A stretch of DNA of 64,000 nucleotides from Neobacillus sp. WH10 (GTDB lineage: Bacteria; Bacillota; Bacilli; Bacillales; Cytobacillaceae), in the NCBI RefSeq assembly GCF_030123405.1, contig NZ_CP126110.1, positions 2,666,001-2,730,000 of the forward strand, in the 5' to 3' direction. The notes under the pieces were generated by a model that was given only the letters and a program-made list of their open reading frames with translations, searched no databases and was not told the DNA's origin. Positions 36,139 to 45,200 of the stretch are shown in pieces. Position numbers and translations under genes: made by a program. Within the stretch, counting starts at the first letter, position 1. Each line of letters starts with the position of its first letter.

Positions 36139-37254
36139 TTACTTTGCAATAGTGTTATTTTCAATTTCTTGAGTTACTGCCCAGATAAATCCTGCTAATT
36201 CTCTTGCAACGGCTGTTAGTGCCTTCCCAAATGACTTTCCACGTGATAGTAAACGAAAATACTTTTTATGAAGGCGATTTTGAGCTTTCCATGAGATCAT
36301 TTGAACATTGGGCAACTGTCCTTCTAGTCTTTTCTTTAAATCCCCCTTTATGGCAGGCGGAAATCGATAGCTCCAGGCTGCTTCTACAAGCAAACGACGA
36401 ACATGACGGTTGCCTGTTTTTGTAATTTTACCTTGTCTTCTGATTTCACCACTTGAGCTTTCGCTTGGGATTAACCCAACGTAAGACATTAATTTTTTGG
36501 GAGAATCAAATCTCTTAAATGATCCAATCTCAGCCACAAGGCTGGTAGCTGTTATAGTAGCTATTCCCCTTAATGATTGGAGTGCTTGTATCATTGGTGC
36601 ATGGTATCCTTCTATTGATTGGAATTTAATCTCTTCTTCCAATCGTTTTACCCTTTGTTCAACTTCTTGTAGATGGTGCAGATACTCTTGAAAAACTACT
36701 TTAGAAGTGGAACGCTCAAACTTTAGAGTATTTAACCATTCACGATATCTGCGAGTCCACTTTTTTCCTTTGAAAGGAGGGTGAATATCATTTCGTAAAA
36801 GGAATTTCGATAATCGATGTTTGGCTCTTAATTCATCTTCTTTGGCATCTTCTCGAGCCCGAACTAAATCCCGAAGGGCTTCGTCATCTTCTGTTGGCAC
36901 ATAAACAGAGGTTAATTCACCAGCACGAAATAATTTTGCTAGTTTAATCGAATCTCTACGGTCAGTTTTAATGCGTTCACCTGGTTTCTTGGGGATTAAA
37001 GATGGTGCGATCACTTCACACTCAATTCCTAGGCTAAGAAAAACACGATATAAACCATAGCCAGTTGGACCAGCTTCATAGCACACTCGAAGATTCTCTT
37101 TTTCTCCAAGCTTTTTTACTAACTTTCTAATGGATTCCGCAGTGTTAGGAATCATTCCCCAATATCTTGGCTCATCACGACCTTCATCTGCAATGGCAAC
37201 GGCAATTTTTTCTTTTGAAACGTCTAAACCTACATATTTTATGGTATCCTTCAT
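36139..37254 (-). CDS. IS110/IS1111-family DEDD transposase
   Basis: 371 residues. The N-terminal RuvC-like DEDD domain has KYVGLDVSKEKIAVAI (first Asp), RVCYEAGPTGYGLYR (Glu) and KTDRRDSIKLAKLFRAGEL (final Asp pair). A coiled central linker follows, then the Transposase_20 domain (LQSLRGIATITATSLVAEIG, FDSPKKLMSYVGLIPSESSSG, KTGNRHVRRLLVEAAW) with its conserved catalytic Ser. The gene is full length and undamaged, so the element may be active. It is transcribed opposite to the surrounding genes. IS110-type recombinases work with an element-encoded bridge/seek RNA. Confidence 0.93.
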   Translation of the reverse strand: MKDTIKYVGLDVSKEKIAVAIADEGRDEPRYWGMIPNTAESIRKLVKKLGEKENLRVCYEAGPTGYGLYRVFLSLGIECEVIAPSLIPKKPGERIKTDRRDSIKLAKLFRAGELTSVYVPTEDDEALRDLVRAREDAKEDELRAKHRLSKFLLRNDIHPPFKGKKWTRRYREWLNTLKFERSTSKVVFQEYLHHLQEVEQRVKRLEEEIKFQSIEGYHAPMIQALQSLRGIATITATSLVAEIGSFKRFDSPKKLMSYVGLIPSESSSGEIRRQGKITKTGNRHVRRLLVEAAWSYRFPPAIKGDLKKRLEGQLPNVQMISWKAQNRLHKKYFRLLSRGKSFGKALTAVARELAGFIWAVTQEIENNTIAK

Positions 37255-37458
37255 AATAACTAGCTCCTTCCGTAATGTAGCTCTGATTTGGTTTGTCTTT
37301 TCCAGTAAACAGTGTAACCAAATTAACCTACGGTGTTACGAGTAAGGAGCTAGTTTCGTTCATGATAACTTAAGCTAACGCAGCAGTTTACTTTAAGAAG
37401 GGATATTTTACTAAAGAGAGAATAAGTAAATATAAAATAGTATAAAGTGGGGTCTAAA

Positions 37459-38253
37459 ATGGAGAAAGTTCTTGATAAATTAAAGGAAATTGAATCAGGT
37501 GAAGTAGGAATTATTATTTATTCACAATTAAAACAGGATATAGTTTGTTCATTGAATAAAGAATTACTTGTACCTCTTGCTTCTGCTGCTAAAGTTGCAA
37601 TTGCTTTTTGTGTTACACAATTAGTAGCAGAAAGAAAATATAAATGGAATGACATTGTACAAGATATTAGTTTTAATCCAAAAGAAGATAGTAATGAACT
37701 ATATCCTCACTTTCAGAATAGAGAAACCTTGGCACTGCAAGATGCCGTTGAAGTGATGATAGCCTGTCACGATAGTTTCATTGCGAATAAAATTGTTCAA
37801 TTTTGTGGAGGATGGGATAAGATTAATAAAAAAATTAAATCAAATTTTAAAAATATAAATATTACTCGAAATCCAATGGATCTAGATAACAATGGAGAAT
37901 TGAGTCAGATGTTAGAACTTTTGCGTTTTATATTTCTAGGATACAAAAATAATCCTGAGTTATGGATTCCAATTATTAATGGGTTAGTTAGACAACAAGG
38001 TGAAATAGAAGGAATACCAATCCATCACTTAAATCATATGACAGGTGGATTAGAAAATGTTGTATTAGATATTGGGATAATTGGAGAGTTCACTCAAAAT
38101 CCATTATTGTATGTTTTGGGAGCAAAAGACTTGCCTAGTCGATATAAAGAGAAAGTAGCGGATGAAAAAATTATAGATGCTATGAAATTACTTTATATTG
38201 AGTATTCAAATCAAGAAACCGAAACGAAAAGTGAATGGTCGGCTAATTCATAA
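37459..38253 (+). CDS. Beta-lactamase-fold serine hydrolase, cytosolic form
   Basis: 264 residues from the ATG at 37459 (GTGGGGT site 8 bases upstream; the GTG at 37447 is less likely). The Ser-x-x-Lys motif is in PLASAAKVAIAF (Ser42, Lys45). ACHDSFIANKIV fits the SDN position, and HMTGGLENVVLDIG the KTG position with Met replacing Lys. There is no signal peptide, so it would stay in the cytosol, unlike true class A beta-lactamases. Relatives are annotated as serine hydrolases or class A-like proteins of unknown substrate. It lies about 90 bases from the right end of the insertion sequence. Resistance should not be assumed. Confidence 0.72.
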   Translation: MEKVLDKLKEIESGEVGIIIYSQLKQDIVCSLNKELLVPLASAAKVAIAFCVTQLVAERKYKWNDIVQDISFNPKEDSNELYPHFQNRETLALQDAVEVMIACHDSFIANKIVQFCGGWDKINKKIKSNFKNINITRNPMDLDNNGELSQMLELLRFIFLGYKNNPELWIPIINGLVRQQGEIEGIPIHHLNHMTGGLENVVLDIGIIGEFTQNPLLYVLGAKDLPSRYKEKVADEKIIDAMKLLYIEYSNQETETKSEWSANS

Positions 38254-38258
38254 TGCTT

Positions 38259-38350
38259 ATTGAACTAAAGGGTGCTTTAGTTCAATAACGATCTTCAACA
38301 ATCGGGCGCTTTTCTGAAATAAGGAAAGCGTCTTTCTTCATGAAAAGGGC
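38259..38350. repeat. Bacillus-type intergenic repeat with hairpins
   Basis: A perfect 12-bp stem with a 4-base loop (ATTGAACTAAAG GGTG CTTTAGTTCAAT, 38259-38286) is followed by AACGATCTTCAACAATCGGGCGC and a second weak hairpin (GGCGCTTTTC / GAAAGCGTC). A related block (ATCGGGCGC...CTGAAATAAG) is present at 62604-62660. It may also terminate the beta-lactamase-fold gene. Confidence 0.6.
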
Positions 38351-38806
38351 CAGTTTGTTGGAGAAGGACATTTTCTATTTTAAGCGAATTAGAATTACAA
38401 ACAAAATTTCATAGGTATCCGGCAGATAATTGATGAGCTTTGGCATGCCGCCAGTGAAATATGTAATCACGTCGATAAAGTTGTCCCGCAAGCGGTCGCT
38501 TTTGTTAAACAAGAACATTAATAAAATTGACTTTTATGTTGTAGCACGGATTTGATAATAAAATTTCCTAGAGCTCTCCCTTATAAGGATTTGTAAAACA
38601 TCTTTGTGAATATACAAGACCTTTAGTCTTCTCATTTTGCTACTTTGACCACTACCCCTTCTGTAGGGCAGCAATGATTCCTGAAAGCTTCTTTCCTTTT
38701 ATAAGTAGTTAGTCCGCCTATTTTAGAGGGAAATAAGCTCTCCTACTTTCTATAAACATAGTATGTAAAAGACTATGAGTATTATTAAAAAAAAAGGGTG
38801 AAAACA
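38351..38806. other. Gap with a small protein-like scrap
   Basis: A frame around 38408-38521 reads IRQIIDELWHAASEICNHVD and VVPQAVAFVKQEH before a stop, with no start or ribosome site. It looks like the 3' end of a lost gene I cannot name. The last 150 bases are AT-rich leader for the repeat protein. Confidence 0.35.
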
Positions 38807-39229
38807 ATGGCTTTAGAATATCAACGTGTTATGGCCTTACCTGGAATGGGAATGGGCGGAATGCCTGGAATGGGAATGGGCGGAATGCCTGGAATGGGAA
38901 TGGGCGGAGTGCCTGGAATGGGAATGGGCGGAATGCCTGGAATGGGAATGGGCGGTGTGCCTGGAATGGGAATGGGTGGAGTGCCTGGAATGGGAATGGG
39001 CGGAATGCCTGGAATGGGAATGGGCGGAATGCCTGGAATGGGAATGGGCGGAATGCCTGGAATGGGAATGGGCGGAATGCCTGGAATGGGAATGGGCGGA
39101 GCGCCTGGAATGGGAATGGGCGGAGTGCCTGGAATGGGAATGGGCGGAATGCCTGGAATGGGAATGGGCGGAATGCCTGGAATGGGTATGAGTGGTTTCC
39201 CAGGAATGAGTATACCAGGTAGGATATAG
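38807..39229 (+). CDS. PGMGMGG-repeat protein
   Basis: 140 residues from the ATG at 38807 (AAAGGGTGAAAA upstream). After ALEYQRVMAL it consists of 15 tandem octapeptides PGMGMGGM (eighth residue M, V or A; the last is PGMGMSGF), encoded by 24-bp repeats, and ends PGMSIPGRI. It has no signal peptide, membrane segment or Cys. Gly/Met/Pro-rich repeat proteins of this sort occur among spore surface and other structural proteins of Bacillaceae, but I cannot assign it. Two other frames over the repeat are also open because the unit is 24 bp; this frame has the ribosome site and terminator. Confidence 0.75.
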   Translation: MALEYQRVMALPGMGMGGMPGMGMGGMPGMGMGGVPGMGMGGMPGMGMGGVPGMGMGGVPGMGMGGMPGMGMGGMPGMGMGGMPGMGMGGMPGMGMGGAPGMGMGGVPGMGMGGMPGMGMGGMPGMGMSGFPGMSIPGRI

Positions 39230-39253
39230 CTTCAAATCAAAAACGAACAATTT

Positions 39254-39286
39254 GAACCCCTTTGGCGTACAAGGGGTTTTTAGTTT
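39254..39286 (+). terminator. Terminator of the PGMGMGG gene
   Basis: AACCCCTT pairs perfectly with AAGGGGTT across an 8-base loop, followed by TTTAGTTTTTG. It supports transcription of the repeat gene in the plus direction. Confidence 0.88.
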
Positions 39287-39560
39287 TTGTTATTCCTAAA
39301 ATACCAGCTATGAAAAAAGAGGTTGGGTATCTAAAAATGCAGCAAAATATGGGTGTTTAATGTCCTGTTCCATAATGATGATGTATATAGCCTTTTATGA
39401 CAGAAATCTGTTTTTCAACAAATGGGCATCTCCAGTGGGCCAAATTTGATTCCAGTAGTTTTCAAATATATTATTCATATATATTGGCTTATTAGTACAA
39501 GTTATAATCGATACCCCTTTTGCCTTTTTGGCCGTATTGGTAAATAGGGAATTTTGCATT

Positions 39561-40952
39561 TCATTTTGTCCTTTCTTTTGAGTAGGAATTCGAGATATGA
39601 TCCGCTATTCGGATGGCTAATGCAACTGTGGTAAGAGTAGGATTTGAAGCACCAATCGAGGAGAGTATGCTATTATCGGCTACGTAAAGGCCAGTAATAC
39701 CATGAATTTGACCATAGCGGTTCGTTGCAGATTGTGAGGGATCATTCCCTATACGGCATGATCCTGATTCGTGGTAATCCTCTCCAGGCTCCATAACATG
39801 TATCTGAGCTTTTCCTTTCTCGTGGACTACTCTTGCTCCCAGAACATTGAAAATCTGATGTAACGCCTCATTCATTTGGCGAATAATCTCCATGTCCTTG
39901 ACAGAATAGGAAAAATTAATCTTTATTTTCGGCATACCGTATTCGTCTACACTTAGCGGGTCTAATGTCAGATTATTATCAAAGCGGGATTCAACTTTCC
40001 CGAAACCCGCTACATTTATCAATTGTTTATTTATATATATTTGAAATTGGTAAGGGGTTTCGTCCGTCTGCGGTATTAAAATAGGAATATTCTCTGAGAT
40101 GTTCCCAAACTTTTTGCTAATAAATTCTCCTTTTGCCTTAATAAAAGAATGATTTGTTAAAAAGTGCCCAATTGTATTCCCTGGGATTTTTGAATGAAGC
40201 AAGAGGCGTGGGGTTTCCAGAGAACCAGCGGCCAATACGATCGTTTTTGCTCTTAGTACATGTATTTTTTTGTTGTGATCTCCTACTTTCAGACCTACTG
40301 GTTTTCCATTTTCCATAAGCAACTGTAACGCTCGAGCCTTTACCGCGAAATCAAAGGGGTGTTGTTCCCAAGCATTTTTTAAGAAGCATAATGAACTAAA
40401 GGTTTTCCCATGTGAAGTCGCACTAGGAATCGGCCTTGCTTCATGAAACCCTTTTGAATGAAGGTGTTGAAGTATGGCTTGTAAGTGTAATGAATTTATT
40501 GAAGATGCCTGACGAATCTGCATGATATCTTCGGCAATCTGGTAATAGGTGTCTATTTCTTGTTCGGATATTGGCCAATTTATGAATTCGGATGCGTGCA
40601 TTCTGGGAGTAACTGCTCCCCAAAATAACGTTCTTCCACCCACAGCGAAAACCTGCTCCGCCCCCAAAAACTGAGGAAGGCGCTGTCCGATAGGATTGGA
40701 AACTTCATTATAGTATTTTTTCCATTTTTTCCTTAATCTAGGGATGTTATAGATATGCGTTGGCAATAATAGATCACCGGATTCAATGACACCAATACTC
40801 TTCCGATTTTTTCGCCACTTTTCGCATAATCTCCAGAGAACAGCTCCTCCGCCGGCTCCTGTACCTACAACCAAAACATCGTAATTTTTCTCTTCCATAT
40901 GTTCTAAAGATTGGAAAGGGATAGGAAAGGGATTTAATAATTCTCTTACCAT
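39561..40952 (-). CDS. GMC-type FAD oxidoreductase
   Basis: 463 residues. The start at 40952 is chosen because GGAGGT lies 7 bases before it; the ATG five codons upstream overlaps that site. FAD binding is by YDVLVVGTGAGGGAVLWRL near the N terminus. The conserved GGRTLFWGAVTPR, the second GMC signature region (TIVLAAGSLETPRLLLHS) and the C-terminal ESGSCRIG ... VADNSILSSIGASNPTLTTVALAIRIAD follow. His in YHESGS and Asn in ASNPTLT are in the catalytic positions. Such enzymes oxidise sugar or alcohol hydroxyls in Bacillaceae. There is no signal peptide and the substrate is unknown. It is the only gene in its transcript. Confidence 0.88.
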   Translation of the reverse strand: MVRELLNPFPIPFQSLEHMEEKNYDVLVVGTGAGGGAVLWRLCEKWRKNRKSIGVIESGDLLLPTHIYNIPRLRKKWKKYYNEVSNPIGQRLPQFLGAEQVFAVGGRTLFWGAVTPRMHASEFINWPISEQEIDTYYQIAEDIMQIRQASSINSLHLQAILQHLHSKGFHEARPIPSATSHGKTFSSLCFLKNAWEQHPFDFAVKARALQLLMENGKPVGLKVGDHNKKIHVLRAKTIVLAAGSLETPRLLLHSKIPGNTIGHFLTNHSFIKAKGEFISKKFGNISENIPILIPQTDETPYQFQIYINKQLINVAGFGKVESRFDNNLTLDPLSVDEYGMPKIKINFSYSVKDMEIIRQMNEALHQIFNVLGARVVHEKGKAQIHVMEPGEDYHESGSCRIGNDPSQSATNRYGQIHGITGLYVADNSILSSIGASNPTLTTVALAIRIADHISNSYSKERTK

Positions 40953-41195
40953 TAATAATACCTCCATTCACCATAATCATCTTGATAAAGCCGGTAATTC
41001 CCATTGTATTTTCATATTTATAATTATGTCTATTGAATGGTTAAGGTGTGGTTATCTGCCGTAAAGAAAGCGCATATTTCATAACCATAGCTTTGAAAAT
41101 GATGGCCTTAGACATATTCCGTTTCGGGTGTGTAGAGAGAACCTTACCATAAGTAAATGAGGTTTTTATATAGAGAGTGGCAACTGACATAAGAA
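40953..41195. other. Gap upstream of GMC gene
   Basis: No gene seen. It should contain the GMC promoter on the minus strand. It ends at the hairpin at 41196. Confidence 0.4.
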
Positions 41196-41234
41196 AGAAG
41201 AGAAATCTGTGATAATAATTTCTCTTCTATTTTA
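41196..41234. terminator. Hairpin with T-run
   Basis: AGAAGAGAAAT pairs with ATTTCTCTTCT across an 11-base loop, followed by ATTTTATTT. No gene directly precedes it on the plus strand, so it may be left over from a lost gene. Confidence 0.6.
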
Positions 41235-41351
41235 TTTGATGAGTTTTTACCTTTATGGTTTGAAAAATCCATAATGTTATAGATACTTGTCAGTCGTTAA
41301 GGATGATTGCTTTTTATGTTCCCCTTATATCTATATTTGGAATTTTAAAAA

Positions 41352-41367
41352 AGTTTAACGCTTACAT
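41352..41367 (+). promoter_or_regulatory. Candidate cre (CcpA) site
   Basis: Read on the minus strand the site is ATGTAAGCGTTAAACT, matching the cre consensus WTGNAANCGNWNWCAW at all but two positions. It lies 66 bases upstream of the second RAT element, close to the spacing seen at the GH20 leader. The promoter itself is weak by eye. Confidence 0.5.
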
Positions 41368-41417
41368 ATTGTGTTTTTATGTAATGAGTGATAAATTGTA
41401 ATTAATATTTCATATCA

Positions 41418-41506
41418 ATCACATGTTACTGATTCGATCAGGCAGGGTGGGTACAGTTGAAAGAATTTCAATTCTTTTGATCCGTTACCTCTCTGCCTTT
41501 TTTTGT
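41418..41506 (+). promoter_or_regulatory. Second GlcT/LicT-type antiterminator plus terminator
   Basis: ATCACATGTTACTGATTCGA followed by TCAGGCAGGGTGGG is almost the same as the leader at 31340. The terminator arms are AGGCAG (41440-41445) and CTGCCT (41493-41498), followed by seven T. An inner stem AAAGAATT / AATTCTTTT is conserved in both leaders. It precedes the stub at 41979 and, 757 bases on, the GH84 gene. It should be controlled by the same PRD antiterminator as the GH20 gene. Confidence 0.7.
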
Positions 41507-41978
41507 TTTTATAAAAAGGGAATTTATTGGTAAGGAATTTAATAAATGAAAGATACCCAATAAATGCAAGAACTTAATCAATAGAAGAAATAACACTGTG
41601 GAAAATTGGGCACCTAACTAATCTCATTATTTCAAACTACTAAAATATTTCGAATTAGGGAATGTATATCGAGTCTATATGAAAATGAATTATAGATCAT
41701 TTAGTAATGTTGTATAAGCCTTTTCTAGAAGGGAGCTGGCCTAGCGTACTCTATTTATTTTAGTTTTACATTATTTCATATAAAGGAGGTGTGAAATTTT
41801 GGTCTAGTTGTGTGGCTATGCACTAAATTTTTTGATTAGAAGCACAGGAATACTATTAATTTTATAAAAAAGATGAGGTGCAAATAATAAAAAATTACGT
41901 TTAATTTTGTGACTTCAGTTCAATTCACTTACCAACAATAGTATTAAAAAAAATATATCAAATTCAATGCAGGATTGT

Positions 41979-42250
41979 ATGAGAAAAGCTGGAGTTATCC
42001 TATGTCTATTTGTAATGATTGTATCTCTAATCACTTATCAACCGATAACACCTTCAGCCGAGGAATCTACTTCTAGTTAACGAAAAACCGAAAGTAGTTC
42101 CAAGTTTAAGAGAATTGAAGGGAGGAACTGGATCGTTCAATATAGTAAGAAGTGTGAATTGTTATTGATCTTCAGTATTCAGAGGGATTGAAAAAACAGT
42201 AGAAGTGTTTAAAACTGTTTTGTAATAAGCCGAAAACATTATTAAATATA
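41979..42250 (+). pseudogene. Stub of a secreted hexosaminidase-like gene
   Basis: An ATG opens a clear signal peptide (RKAGVILCLFVMIVSLITYQ ... PSAEE) and stops at SS-TAA after 34 codons. Beyond the stop, frames read KPKVVPSLRELKGGTGSFNI and then EGLKKTVEVFKTVL. These parallel the GH20 gene's NVIPGLREWKGYTGSFELE and SLMETARSIQAYFKNML. It is the front of a decayed GH20-type gene that originally followed the RAT leader. The GH84 gene begins just after it. Confidence 0.65.
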
Positions 42251-42262
42251 AGGAGGATTTAC

Positions 42263-45200
42263 ATGAAAATCAGAGCAAAGGGCATTAATTTCGTAATACT
42301 TTGCATTCTCTTGTTAATAATGAATATGTTCCAAGGAATTGTAGTGTCGGCGGAGGAAAGCGAATCAAATAGTCTTAATTTAGGGTTAGGGAAAAAGGAT
42401 GGATGCAAATACATTTTTTATCCAAAGGTGCACAGTTGTGTCCATGCAGACGGCACGATAAAGCTTAAGGGAAAAACTATCAATCTCGTGCTTGAAGACG
42501 GCATCAGCGAGCATACCGCAGCTAAGGCGAAAAGAATTTTCGAGGAACGTGGCCTCACCGTCACGAAGACGGAGCAGGATTCGTCAGTGAACGATATCGA
42601 CGTTCTGATCGGTATCGACAACGACAAGGGAGTCGATTATGAGTATCTAAACGGAAAGTTCGATCCGACGGTTTCCGTGAAAAAGGATGATGGCTATGTG
42701 CTCAAGACCTCTAAAGCGGACAGGGTCATCGCCATCATGGGCGCTGATAACGGGGGCGCGTTTTACGGAGTCACCACGCTCGATCAGATCTTAGAGCAAG
42801 CGGACGGCGTTTTGACCGACGTGCTGATCGAAGATTATGCGGATGTGAAATTTCGCAGCTTCATCGAAGGCTTTTACGGCACGCCATGGTCGCACGAGAA
42901 CCGCAAGGACTTGATGGAGTTCGGCGGCGATTTCAAGATGAATTCCTATCTGTACGGGCCCAAAAACGATCCATATCATGCGGCGAAGTGGAAGGATCCC
43001 TATCCGTCCGAAAAGCTCGCCGAGCTGAAAGAGCTGGTCGATAAGGGGCTGGAGACCAACGTTGAATTCGTCTGGGCAGCCCATGTCGGCGGCAAGATCA
43101 ATCTCGGCTCGGAAGCCGACATTCAGGCGCTCAAGAACAAGTTCGACCAGATGTACGGTATCGGCGTCCGGCAATTCGCAATTTTCTTTGATGATTCCGC
43201 CACGAACAACGATCAGCTCGTGAACTTCATCACGCGGATGGACAGCGAATACATCAAGCCCAAGGGCGATGTCAAGCCGATCATCTTTTGCCCGCAGTAT
43301 TATCGCAAGGACAGCGGCAGTCAGGCAACAATCAATTACCTGAAAAATATCAGCAGGTTCCCGAAGGACGTACAAATCATGTGGACAGGAGATAACGTCG
43401 TTTCGCCGGTCAAGCAGAGCGTCGTCGACTGGGTCACGCAGTATATCGAAAGACCGGTCTATATCTGGTGGAACTATCCGGTAAACGATCTCGGGCGCGC
43501 GGACTATGTCCATATGGGTCCCTCCAAGGGGCTTTACTCCGGCGTTAAGAATATCTCGGGCTTTGCCTCGAATCCGATGAATCAGGCGCAGGCGTCCAAG
43601 GTGTCGCTGTTCAGCGTCGCGGATTATACTTGGAACACCGACGATTATGATTATGAGCAGAGCTGGCAGGCTTCGTTTGACTACATCATCAGGGATAATC
43701 CCGAGGTGGCGAGGGCACTGCACATTTTTTCGCAAAACGCATCGCACGGCATGAACCCGTTTGAAGCAGGCGAATCGCTCTACCTTCTGCCGCAGATGAA
43801 TGCTTTTAAACAGGCGTTATCAGGCGGTGAGGATATTTCAGAATCTGGCGCGTCTCTGGTTCGGTCGTTCGAAGAGATTATTAATGCCGTAGACACACTG
43901 AAGGCATATCCGGGCACAAACGGGATCTCGGGAGAACTCACGCCTTGGCTGGACAAAATGAGGAAGATTGCACAGGCGAGCAGAAACTCCGTGCAGGGGC
44001 TGATGGAGTTGGGAGAGATCTCTGAGTATGATCCGGCATCCATCCAGGCGGCCATGACGTTGATTTCCGAACGCAGGGCGGAGCTTAAAACAGCGGTGTC
44101 CGCACCCAAGGTCGTTGCGCAAAAAGAGTTAGCGCCCTTTACCGAGGAGATCCTGAACCTGCTGGAAATGCGGCTTATGGAAAAACTCTCCCTGCCACCC
44201 AAAATGCGCGGTTTCGGCAGCACGACCCTGGACTACATGAAGATGCTGGACGGCGATATGACGACTGCTACCGACTCGGGCGTGGTGTCGAGCGGCGCGT
44301 ACTTCGGCGTGAATCTGGGCAAGGAAACGCATATCAACAACGTATCCATCGAGATGGACAACACGAAATTCTATAAAAAGGGCATGCTAGAGGCGTCAAT
44401 GGACAACAGAACCTGGACGGAGGTTGCGGAATTCGATACGAGTACGGTCTCTGCGAAGGGACTTGACATTTCCGCAAAATTCCTGCGTTACCGCGCGACG
44501 GACGAATTCACCGACGAGATCACCGGATCGCCGAACCGCAGCTTATCGGTCAAAGAGTTTCAGGTAAACGTGGAACAACGCGCAGCAATCTATACTAACG
44601 TACCTGCGCTGGAGAATCAGGCGCTGACGTTTGAAGGTGATTCAGCAGCGCTGCGGAATGTCACAGAGATCACGCTGGAACCCGGAGATTATTTTGGATT
44701 CCAATTTAACAAGCTGAAAAACGCACACTCGCTGAAAATCGACGAGGGCCTCAAGTTTTTGAACGCCGAGTTCTCAGCAGACGGGACAAACTGGAGCGCG
44801 ATGTCTTGGTCGGATCCACTCGTCACTGCGGCAAAGTACGTCCGCGTGAGCAACGCATCTCAGGAGGCAAAGACCTTCGCACTTACCGAGCTTTCGGTAA
44901 AATTCGGCGGTTCGCCGTCCCTGTCGGCGACGGCACATAATGTCAATATTTATTCGGGAAACGCGGGCAATATGGTGGACGGCAACCCGTTCACGTATCT
45001 GTGGCTCACGCCATCACCGAGCGGAAATCGGCATTTTATATTCGATCTGGGAAGGGAGATCCCGATTAATGACATGCTCATCAACTCCGATAAGGACGTG
45101 GTATCCTCCGGTACGATTGAATTTAGTTCCGATGGAATAAACTGGCGTGATCCGATCACGTTCAGTAACGCGGGAACCATCAATATTGTCGACTGTGGAG

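Larger units (their letters stand above)
35627..37370 (-). mobile_element. IS110-family (IS1111-type) insertion sequence
   Basis: A 12-bp inverted repeat ATGAACGAAACT (35634-35645) has its exact complement at 37352-37363 on the other side of an intact DEDD transposase gene. Sub-terminal 12-bp repeats are characteristic of the IS1111 subgroup, so the true ends should lie a few bases outside them (ends given are approximate). The element has about 490 bases of noncoding DNA downstream of the transposase and about 100 upstream. The upstream flank also holds an inverted repeat AACTAGCTCCTT / AAGGAGCTAGTT (about 37259-37355). Confidence 0.75.

Noticed and set aside
37459..38253. Antibiotic-resistance beta-lactamase
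   Set aside because: No signal peptide and the KTG motif is not conserved; only the fold can be claimed.
38807..39229. CRISPR array
   Set aside because: The repeats are contiguous 24-bp units with no spacers, and they encode protein.
38826..39250. Other open frames over the PGMGMGG array (ECLEWEWA and HSRHSAHS polymers)
   Set aside because: They are forced open by the 24-bp period; only the PGMGMGG frame has a ribosome site and fits the terminator.
42791..43747. 318-codon minus-strand frame inside the GH84 gene
   Set aside because: A typical antisense frame in G+C-rich coding DNA; no start signal and no family resemblance.
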